This document shows, piece after piece, positions 1-5,961 of a stretch of DNA of 12,132 bases; the stretch's first letter is position 1, and each line of letters opens with the position of its first letter. The notes under the pieces are model-generated. The model saw only the letters and a list, made by a program, of their open reading frames with translations. It made no database searches and was not told where the DNA came from. This DNA comes from an uncultured Clostridia bacterium. Lineage in GTDB: Bacteria > Bacillota > Clostridia > Christensenellales > UBA1242. The stretch lies in the NCBI GenBank assembly GCA_946487985.1, contig CAMLUY010000017.1, forward strand, positions 1 to 12,132. The letters are read 5' to 3'. The position numbers and the translations under genes are program-made.

Positions 1-132
1 GCATATTCAAAACCTGAAAAAGTTTGGGAAATGCGAAATACACGGCGAGTGATTCATCAAAAAAATTATTTAAAATAAATATATTTTTCATTTATTAAAA
101 ATATATTTTTTTATTAAATTTCATTGATTATA
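1..132. other. AT-rich left edge, no gene assigned
   Basis: No supported gene. Bases 1-55 are less AT-rich than what follows and stay open in two ways. On the + strand, frame 1 runs from the edge to a TAA at 76-78. On the - strand, a frame starting with ATG near base 88 is open for about 30 codons to the edge (reading MKNIFILNNFFDESLAVYF...). Neither has a visible ribosome site or a recognised domain. Bases 56-132 are almost pure A/T. This could be the tail of an upstream gene, an interspersed repeat, or plain intergenic DNA. Confidence 0.3.
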
Positions 133-161
133 TTGAATTTACTAACATTTTTTGTTACAAT
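133..161 (+). promoter_or_regulatory. Sigma-A-type promoter for the helicase-nuclease gene
   Basis: A TTGAAT -35 box at 133-138 and a TACAAT -10 box at 156-161 are separated by 17 bases. The -10 is preceded by TGT (extended -10). The expected transcription start near 168 leaves a leader of only about 15 bases before the AAGGA ribosome site at 175-179. The helicase gene therefore seems to have its own constitutive-looking promoter. Confidence 0.6.
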
Positions 162-182
162 AAAATTATATTAAAAGGACGA

Positions 183-3100
183 ATGATGAAATCAATTTAT
201 AAATACTATAAAGAGCGCTTGATTGAAATCAGCGGAAAAAATCGCAGCCTTTATGCAAAGAATATCAGCAAGAAATATTCGTATGATATTGGCAACCTGA
301 TTGGTGACGACAAGGACGCGTTTGATGAATTTTTTAATTTTCTTTGGCGCGGTAAGCGCACAAGCTATGCCTTGATCAGCAAGGACGCAAAAGAAAGGAT
401 TTACAAAAATTTCAACCTTGACGGAAAAGTCAAGGCCTCTTTTGCTGATACAACAAAAATGAGCGCAGATGAGAAACGCAGCGAAAACCTGAGGCGAGAG
501 CGTGTAAAGCGTGAAGAGGGTAAGAAAATCTTTTCATCGCAGGTCAGCACCCTGAAAGCGCTAAAACGCGAGATAGAGGAGTTCGCAAAAGAAACTGGTC
601 GATATGAAATGTTCGTCGGCTATCCTTTTGTGACAGGCTACCTTAATCGTGACATGATGATCAAAGCGCCGCTGATTCTGTTTCCTGTGTCGATTGAAAT
701 TGAAGACGATTCAACTGTGACCATTGAGCTGAAACATGATGAGCTTGTGCAGTTTAATAAGGTGCTCATGCTTGCGTATGCCAAAGAACACCGCCTTAAT
801 ACCGATGGCATGATGATGGAGTTTGACAATCTTGTCGATTACAAACTTAAATCTGTGTCAGACGTGCTTGAATACATGGAGGCGTATGGCTTTAACTTCG
901 AAAACACTTTGAAGGGCGGCATGGTCAGCTATGACAAGATAAAAGAGCCAGCCTTTAAAGGGGAGGAGCTGAAAATTGTAGGCGGCTGCGTGATTGGCAG
1001 ATTCCCGCTTGCAAATGCAATATACAACGACTATTCATTGCTTGAAAAACAACACCTTTCCAGCGAGGCGATTGACCAGCTTCTTGAAGGCCGCTCGGGT
1101 AAAAAACTCAAAAAGCCTGACACAAACGTATACACCATCAACGACCTTGACTATGCACAAGAGTCGGCAATCTCAAAGCTCAACCAATCGGGCAACCTGG
1201 TAATTTACGGGCCTCCTGGTACTGGTAAATCACAGACAATAGTCAACATCATTTCAGACGCACTTTGCAAGAACAAAAGAGTGCTTGTTGTATCTCAGAA
1301 AAAAGCCGCGCTTGATGTGGTGTTCAATCGTCTGAAAGTGCTCAACAGCAAGTGCATGTTCTTGACCGATGCTGAAAAAAATAAGGTTGACTTTTATGAG
1401 CGCTGCAACAGAATGCATCAAGCGCTTCTTGCAAATCAGCATGTCAGCATTGATGACAGCGCCTTTGAGCAGGTTGAAAAGGACATCGCAGAAGAAGTCA
1501 ACCAGTTGCAAACCATTTCAGACGCTCTCTTCACGCCTACCGAATTTGGCCTGACCTTGCAAGAAATGTACGCAAACTCAGCAAGAATCGGCAAAACCAG
1601 TGGCGACTATCAGCTTTACAAAGAGCTCAAGAAAAATAAAGCCCTGATGAGCATGGACTATGCACGTCTTTACAAAACCATGCGCGTAATCAAAGAGAAA
1701 AACAAATCTGGCATGTATTACAGATATATCGAGCTTAAAAAGAACAATCCGCTCATAGACCATATAAAAACAGGGCTAGACATTCATGTAATCAACCAAA
1801 TGAAGGCATATCTTGCAAGCATAACCCAGAAAAACATTGTTCCGTTTGATACTGCAAATCACCCGCATGCAAGGCAGCTGATGGTATACATGCTGGAAAA
1901 TGACATAGCCGACAACACACAGCTGAAACCATTTTTGAAAATGATATCAAAACTGGACAATCCAAAGCTTCACACCGCGCTCAACTGGTCAAAGGTGTTC
2001 TTCCCAGCTTATCCGTTTGTAAAACACAAGCTCAATAAAAAAGAAAGCCAGCTGATGCAACAGTTTGAAGTCACTTTGGAGGAGATGAAAGAATTTTCAG
2101 GCAACTATGCCTTGCTTGAAAAGGTGCTTGACAGAAAAGGCTATCTGATGACGGTTGATAATATTGTCAATGGCAACAACATATTCCTTCGCCTGCTTGC
2201 AAGCGCACTTGACGACTATGTTGAAATTCGTGATGTCAATGTAGCCCTCAAAGGCCTGACAAGCGATGAAAAAGCGGTGCTTAACTTTGCCTTTGAAAAC
2301 TCAAAAGGCTTGAAGCAGTTCCAGTCAGTGATTGATAAAATCCTTGAAATTCGTGTTTACCATGAAACGATTACTTTCGAGGAGCAAAACAAACTCGCTT
2401 TGTCAAAGATAATCGACTTTGAAAACATACGAAACCGAATACTTTCACTCAAAAATGACGAAAAGAAAATTTCCAGCGACATCTGCCTAAGCCGCTTCAA
2501 AAAGGACTACATCGAGCTTTTTGAAAAAAGCCCAGACAGTAAAAACTATCTCTATCAGATTACCAAACAGCAGGGGCTTTTGCCAATCAGAAAGATGATG
2601 GAATTGTACAGCGACTTCCTTTTAAATCTTTTCCCGTGCTGGCTGCTTTCACCAGAAAGCGTATCCACAATTTTCCCGCTCAAACGCAATATGTTTGACA
2701 TAATCCTTTTTGACGAAGCCAGTCAGGTCTTTATTGAAAACACCTTGCCTACAATTTATCGCGGCAAGTACATCGTCGTTGCAGGTGACAACAAGCAGCT
2801 TCGCCCAACAGCGACCTTCATGAAGCGCTACCTTGGCAGCGATGATGACGACCTTGACCTTGCAACGCAGGCTGCGCTTGAAGTTGAAAGCCTGCTTGAC
2901 CTTGCAACTTCGCGCTATACCTCAACCAATCTGACCTACCACTATCGCAGCCGCAATGAAGAGCTGATCAATTTCTCAAATGCAGCTTTTTACGACGGAA
3001 AATTGCAGATTGCGCCAAACATATCCAAAAACGTAGGCAGCAAACCGATTGAAAGAATTATGGTCAATGGGAAATGGATTGGCAGAAAAAATGAAGAGGA

Positions 3101-4007
3101 GGCGACAGCCATTGTCAACCTGCTCAAAAAGCTTATAAAAAATCGCAAAAATAAATCGTCGATTGGCATCATAACTTTCAATACCGAACAGGAATCAGCC
3201 ATTGAAGACGCAATCGACCGCGAATGCCAAAAGGACAGCGCATTCCGTGACGCGTATATTCGTGAGAAAAACCGCAAAGAAAACGGCGAAGACATTTCAA
3301 TCTTTATCAAAAACCTTGAAAATGTACAGGGCGATGAACGCGACATCATCATTTTCAGCATCGGCTATGCTCGCAACGAATATGGCAAAGTTGTCGCACA
3401 CTTTGGCTCTCTGTCTGTTGAAGGCGGCGAAAATCGACTGAACGTTGCCATCACTCGTGCAAAAGAAAAGATCTACGTTGTCACAAGCATTGAGCCTGAG
3501 GAGCTTGCTGTCGAAGGCACGAAAAACGCAGGCCCAAAGATTTTCAAAAGCTATCTTCAATACGTTCGAGCAGTTTCAAACAAAAAGAAAAAAGAGTGCC
3601 AATTCATTCTTGACAGCTTCAAACCGACCCTGCCAATGTCGCAAGAAGTTATCGTTGAAAACAAACTTGAAAAATATATTAAAGAGGAGCTCACTCGCCT
3701 TGGCTATGACGTTGAAACCAATCTTGGCAGCACAGATTACAAGCTCAGCCTTGCCGTATACGACAAGTCGCTCGACAGATATCTGCTTGGCATTGAGTGC
3801 GATTACGCAGCATACAAAAGCAGCGACTCAATCTTGGAGCGCGACGTTTACAGAAACAAATTCCTTGCTTCAAGAGGGTGGAAGATACTTCGCGTTTGGT
3901 CGCGTGATTGGTGGCTGAACAAAAGTAAAGTCATCAACAATATTGTCAAGGAAATCAACGCGTCCAAAAAAGCCCTTGCTCAGGTCAAAGAACAGACCGA
4001 AAAATAG
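183..4007 (+). CDS. DUF4011-like superfamily 1 helicase with C-terminal Vsr/MTES_1575-like nuclease domain
   Basis: A 1274-residue protein. Residues ~1-330 resemble the DUF4011 N-terminus (ERLIEISGKNRSL; later KAPLILFPVSIEI). SF1 helicase motifs follow: Walker A GPPGTGKS at 343-350, Walker B DEAS from D844, motif III GDNKQLRPT from G868, YHYRSR at 919-924, NVQGDERD at 1047-1054 and LNVAITRAK at 1086-1094. About 490 residues separate motifs I and II, an unusually large insert that is typical of this helicase group. Residues ~1165-1245 match the MTES_1575/Vsr-like PD-(D/E)XK fold (IECD at 1204-1207, RVWSRDWW at 1237-1244). The Asp usually seen in IDLAV is Ser1189 here, so cleavage activity is doubtful. 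Helicase-Vsr proteins of this layout are known as single-gene defence candidates, but defence is inferred here and no defence partner lies alongside. ATG at 183 and 186 are both possible; 186 has better spacing (6 bases) from AAGGA. Confidence 0.87.
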   Translation: MMKSIYKYYKERLIEISGKNRSLYAKNISKKYSYDIGNLIGDDKDAFDEFFNFLWRGKRTSYALISKDAKERIYKNFNLDGKVKASFADTTKMSADEKRSENLRRERVKREEGKKIFSSQVSTLKALKREIEEFAKETGRYEMFVGYPFVTGYLNRDMMIKAPLILFPVSIEIEDDSTVTIELKHDELVQFNKVLMLAYAKEHRLNTDGMMMEFDNLVDYKLKSVSDVLEYMEAYGFNFENTLKGGMVSYDKIKEPAFKGEELKIVGGCVIGRFPLANAIYNDYSLLEKQHLSSEAIDQLLEGRSGKKLKKPDTNVYTINDLDYAQESAISKLNQSGNLVIYGPPGTGKSQTIVNIISDALCKNKRVLVVSQKKAALDVVFNRLKVLNSKCMFLTDAEKNKVDFYERCNRMHQALLANQHVSIDDSAFEQVEKDIAEEVNQLQTISDALFTPTEFGLTLQEMYANSARIGKTSGDYQLYKELKKNKALMSMDYARLYKTMRVIKEKNKSGMYYRYIELKKNNPLIDHIKTGLDIHVINQMKAYLASITQKNIVPFDTANHPHARQLMVYMLENDIADNTQLKPFLKMISKLDNPKLHTALNWSKVFFPAYPFVKHKLNKKESQLMQQFEVTLEEMKEFSGNYALLEKVLDRKGYLMTVDNIVNGNNIFLRLLASALDDYVEIRDVNVALKGLTSDEKAVLNFAFENSKGLKQFQSVIDKILEIRVYHETITFEEQNKLALSKIIDFENIRNRILSLKNDEKKISSDICLSRFKKDYIELFEKSPDSKNYLYQITKQQGLLPIRKMMELYSDFLLNLFPCWLLSPESVSTIFPLKRNMFDIILFDEASQVFIENTLPTIYRGKYIVVAGDNKQLRPTATFMKRYLGSDDDDLDLATQAALEVESLLDLATSRYTSTNLTYHYRSRNEELINFSNAAFYDGKLQIAPNISKNVGSKPIERIMVNGKWIGRKNEEEATAIVNLLKKLIKNRKNKSSIGIITFNTEQESAIEDAIDRECQKDSAFRDAYIREKNRKENGEDISIFIKNLENVQGDERDIIIFSIGYARNEYGKVVAHFGSLSVEGGENRLNVAITRAKEKIYVVTSIEPEELAVEGTKNAGPKIFKSYLQYVRAVSNKKKKECQFILDSFKPTLPMSQEVIVENKLEKYIKEELTRLGYDVETNLGSTDYKLSLAVYDKSLDRYLLGIECDYAAYKSSDSILERDVYRNKFLASRGWKILRVWSRDWWLNKSKVINNIVKEINASKKALAQVKEQTEK

Positions 4008-4015
4008 CAAAAATT

Positions 4016-4040
4016 CCGCATTTATTCAATGCGGTTTTTT
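4016..4040 (+). terminator. Intrinsic terminator of the helicase gene
   Basis: A perfect 7-bp stem, CCGCATT (4016-4022) with AATGCGG (4028-4034), closes a 5-base loop and is followed at once by six T. It lies 9 bases after the helicase stop codon and separates that gene from the ZIP transporter. Confidence 0.85.
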
Positions 4041-4067
4041 ATTATTTTTTTCTCCGTCAAAAAAATC

Positions 4068-4098
4068 TTGCAACAAAATGCAGTCTGCTGCCTATATT
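4068..4098 (+). promoter_or_regulatory. Possible promoter of the ZIP transporter
   Basis: TTGCAA (4068-4073) and TATATT (4093-4098) are spaced 19 bases, which is wider than optimal. It is the best candidate between the upstream terminator and the GTG start at 4133, and the gene needs its own promoter there. Confidence 0.35.
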
Positions 4099-4132
4099 GC
4101 TATTAGGGGGAGTGCGTAAACGGAGGAAAAAA

Positions 4133-4912
4133 GTGAGCAAAATTGCGATTACAGCGATTGGCGTTTCATTTATATTTTTAATGACCACACTTGGCGCAGC
4201 AACGGTATTTATTTTCAGAAAAAAATTGTCTGACAAACTGAACTGTCTTTTTATGGGCTTCGCATCAGGCCTCATGATTGCAGCTTCGGTCTGGTCGTTG
4301 CTTTTGCCATCAATCGAACAGTCCGATGGCTATGGCAGTTTAAAATTCCTGCCAGCAGCATGCGGGATTGTGCTTGGTTGTCTATTTTTGTTGCTGATGG
4401 ATAAAATCATTCCAAAGCTGCTTGTAAAAAAGAACAAAACAGAAAGCTTTTCAAAAAAATCATTCAAACTGTTCTTGGCAGTGACTTTACACAATATCCC
4501 AGAAGGCCTTGCAGTCGGCCTTGCCTTTGGCAACGCCTTCATTTTGGGTGAGATTTCTGTGTTTTACTCAGCCCTTTGGCTTGCAATCGGAATAGGGGTG
4601 CAAAACCTGCCAGAAGGCGCAGCCATCAGCCTGCCAATGCGCGAGGATTTGCATTCAAATAAAAAAGCTTTTTTCTTTGGCGCATTCAGCGGTCTTGTTG
4701 AACCCATCATGGCAGTTGTTGGGATTTTCCTTTCAACTGCGCTTTCAAGCATAATGCCATGGCTGCTTGCCTTTTCGGCGGGTGCGATGTTGTTTGTGGT
4801 GGCCGAGGAGCTGCTGCCTGACGCAAAAACGCCGACAAGCGGACATATTGGCTCTTGGGGATTTATTGTAGGCTTTGTCATCATGATGATACTTGATGTC
4901 GCACTGTCATAA
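4133..4912 (+). CDS. ZIP-family divalent metal transporter (GufA/ZupT-like)
   Basis: A 259-residue integral membrane protein of the ZIP (SLC39-like) family, expected to bring zinc or another divalent metal into the cytoplasm. The two metal-site signatures are present: HNIPEG at 120-125 and QNLPEG at 157-162, plus EP at 190-191 in the next helix. About eight hydrophobic segments can be seen, with a Lys-rich cytoplasmic loop around 100-112 (KKNKTESFSKKS). Having Q rather than H in the second motif fits the GufA-like branch. I chose GTG at 4133 because GGAGG (4122-4126) sits 6 bases before it and the protein then begins directly with its first membrane helix. An ATG at 4097 in the same frame would add 12 Arg/Lys-rich residues and has no ribosome site. 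The exact metal cannot be read from the sequence. Confidence 0.9.
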   Translation: MSKIAITAIGVSFIFLMTTLGAATVFIFRKKLSDKLNCLFMGFASGLMIAASVWSLLLPSIEQSDGYGSLKFLPAACGIVLGCLFLLLMDKIIPKLLVKKNKTESFSKKSFKLFLAVTLHNIPEGLAVGLAFGNAFILGEISVFYSALWLAIGIGVQNLPEGAAISLPMREDLHSNKKAFFFGAFSGLVEPIMAVVGIFLSTALSSIMPWLLAFSAGAMLFVVAEELLPDAKTPTSGHIGSWGFIVGFVIMMILDVALS

Positions 4913-4975
4913 ATTGAATAATTTTGCCGAATTTTGCAGATGATAATTTAATGAAAACAAACATAAAGGTGGACT

Positions 4976-5221
4976 ATGGGGTATTACAACTATCATGCCG
5001 AAGCAAAAAAATTGATTTTGTCAGGCAGGCTGACAGGATACAAGTTTGTCGATGAGTACAATGGCATCTCACCAGCTTTGGTGCTTTACTTTGACGGTCA
5101 TCGCCCAATGCCAATTCGAAATTACAGATGGGATGATTATTTACCTTTGCTGGAAATGCTTTGCGATAAAATCACAGACTTTACCGATTGTCAAAGCGAA
5201 ATAAAACAAAAACACAATTAA
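4976..5221 (+). CDS. Small conserved-looking protein, 81 aa, function unknown
   Basis: An 81-residue soluble protein without signal peptide or membrane segment. AAAGGTGG immediately upstream (4965-4972) is a credible ribosome site for the ATG. The sequence has a motif-like core (GYYNYHAEAKKLI; ALVLYFDGHRPMPIRNYRW), rich in aromatic residues, Arg and His, which looks under selection rather than random. I associate this pattern with short Clostridia proteins that sometimes carry a misleading 'haemolysin' label; nothing here supports toxin activity. It lies 63 bases after the ZIP gene without an obvious terminator between, so it may be co-transcribed. A weak promoter (TTGCCG at 4924, TTTAAT at 4947) is also possible. 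Confidence 0.65.
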   Translation: MGYYNYHAEAKKLILSGRLTGYKFVDEYNGISPALVLYFDGHRPMPIRNYRWDDYLPLLEMLCDKITDFTDCQSEIKQKHN

Positions 5222-5270
5222 TTTATGCATATTTTTTGCACATAAAAACATCAATAATTTCGCATTAATA

Positions 5271-5299
5271 TTGACAATAAAAAATAATCGTAGTATAAT
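5271..5299 (+). promoter_or_regulatory. Perfect consensus sigma-A promoter
   Basis: TTGACA (5271-5276) and TATAAT (5294-5299) are exactly 17 bases apart, the full consensus. With the strong AGGAGG ribosome site at 5306-5311, this predicts high expression of the small membrane protein starting at 5319. The promoter also rules out the in-frame TTG at 5271 as a start codon, because it is the -35 box itself. Confidence 0.85.
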
Positions 5300-5318
5300 A
5301 AAATCAGGAGGCAGAAAA

Positions 5319-5639
5319 ATGGCAACAAAAAAGACATCTACTTCATCATCAAACAAATCTTCATCAACAAAAAAGACCGTTTGGGGACTGAATAAGATTT
5401 CATTTTGGACAATCGTGGCTGTGACCATGCTTTATGCTATCGCAATGATTTTGTCAGCTTGCGGAATAGACCCCAAAGCAGTTTCAGCATTGCAGGGCGT
5501 TGCAACTGCAATAATGATTATTATCGTTGCAATTCTTGCATGGCGATATGTTCGTCCAAAACAAATGGTTTGGAAAGTGCTTTACATTATTTGCTTGCTC
5601 ATTGTGATTGCAGGTATAATTGTACCACTGGTTGTTTGA
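5319..5639 (+). CDS. Small three-helix membrane protein, function unknown
   Basis: A 106-residue protein that I do not recognise. Residues 1-24 are a Lys/Ser/Thr-rich hydrophilic tail (MATKKTSTSSSNKSSSTKK). Three hydrophobic helices follow, at about 28-48, 57-77 and 84-104, with a short basic loop (RPKQ) between helices 2 and 3. The first helix ends in LSAC, but its position deep in the protein argues against a lipoprotein signal. The start is fixed by AGGAGG at 5306-5311, 7 bases before the ATG. The gene is monocistronic: consensus promoter in front and a strong terminator right behind. High expression of a tiny membrane protein suggests an envelope or stress role, but this is inference only. 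Confidence 0.8.
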   Translation: MATKKTSTSSSNKSSSTKKTVWGLNKISFWTIVAVTMLYAIAMILSACGIDPKAVSALQGVATAIMIIIVAILAWRYVRPKQMVWKVLYIICLLIVIAGIIVPLVV

Positions 5640-5643
5640 TAAA

Positions 5644-5685
5644 AACATAAAAAAAGCGACATGAAAATGCCGCTTTTTTTATGTT
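5644..5685. terminator. Long-stem, probably bidirectional terminator
   Basis: A 15-bp perfect inverted repeat, AACATAAAAAAAGCG (5644-5658) with CGCTTTTTTTATGTT (5671-5685), continues after one A/C mismatch with CAT/ATG around a GAAA loop. The A7 and T7 tracts give a U-tail in both directions. It follows the small membrane protein by 4 bases. Confidence 0.85.
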
Positions 5686-5789
5686 GTAAAAATCGACTAA
5701 AAATTAAACTTGATTCAGTAAAAATCATTAAAATTGCAGATGTTAAAAAATTTATAAATTAAATCCATAATATATTCTGGCAATTTCGC

Positions 5790-5822
5790 CTGTTTAAAAT
5801 TTTTTTGTTGTCTGTTTAAAAT
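5790..5822. repeat. Two 11-bp direct repeats, 22 bp apart
   Basis: CTGTTTAAAAT occurs at 5790-5800 and again at 5812-5822. The 22-bp start-to-start distance is two helical turns, so both copies face the same side of the DNA. They lie just upstream of the first of two tandem promoters for the LTA-synthase-like gene, where an activator or response regulator could bind. The rest of the 322-base gap (5640-5961) is AT-rich and holds only the terminator and promoters listed here. Confidence 0.45.
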
Positions 5823-5838
5823 ATTTACAGTCTTTCTT

Positions 5839-5868
5839 TTGTGCGTGGCTGATTTCCGATAATATAAT
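5839..5868 (+). promoter_or_regulatory. Upstream tandem promoter for the LTA-synthase-like gene
   Basis: TATAAT at 5863-5868 has a TTGTGC -35-like box at 5839-5844 with an 18-base spacer. The -35 is weak, which would suit an activated promoter given the direct repeats immediately upstream. A transcript from here would have a leader of about 85 bases. Confidence 0.4.
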
Positions 5869-5899
5869 AAAGAAAATCGCATTAAAAAACAAATTTATA

Positions 5900-5929
5900 A
5901 TTGCGTTTATGCAATCGTTGTGATATAAT
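5900..5929 (+). promoter_or_regulatory. Proximal promoter with overlapping palindrome
   Basis: TTGCGT (5901-5906) and TATAAT (5924-5929) are spaced 17 bases, and TGA before the -10 makes it an extended -10 promoter. An inverted repeat, ATTGC (5900-5904) with GCAAT (5911-5915), covers the -35 box and could be a repressor site. The leader to the ATG at 5962 would be about 26 bases, with GAGG at 5952-5955 as the ribosome site. Confidence 0.6.
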
Positions 5930-5961
5930 AAATTATATAAATTTACATCGTGAGGCATTAA

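Noticed and set aside
2990..3361. 123-codon minus-strand open frame inside the helicase gene
   Set aside because: It lies opposite conserved helicase motifs, has no ribosome site and a Ser/Phe-rich composition typical of antisense shadows.
3445..3918. 157-codon plus-strand frame overlapping the helicase C-terminus
   Set aside because: It covers motif VI and the nuclease domain in another frame. Its product is low-complexity Ser/Lys/Thr with no domain, and the real frame is the one that matches families.
4564..4884. 106-codon minus-strand frame over the ZIP gene
   Set aside because: Shadow of the conserved transporter helices; no promoter or ribosome site.
5222..5270. Possible terminator after the 81-residue gene (TTATG ... 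CATAA)
   Set aside because: Only 5 bp pair before the arms stop matching, and no T-run follows the second arm.
5271..5318. TTG at 5271 as start of the small membrane protein
   Set aside because: The TTG is part of the -35 box TTGACA. The ATG at 5319 has a perfect AGGAGG 7 bases upstream.
5644..5685. Small RNA or riboswitch at the long hairpin
   Set aside because: The A7/T7-flanked stem directly after a stop codon is fully explained as a terminator.
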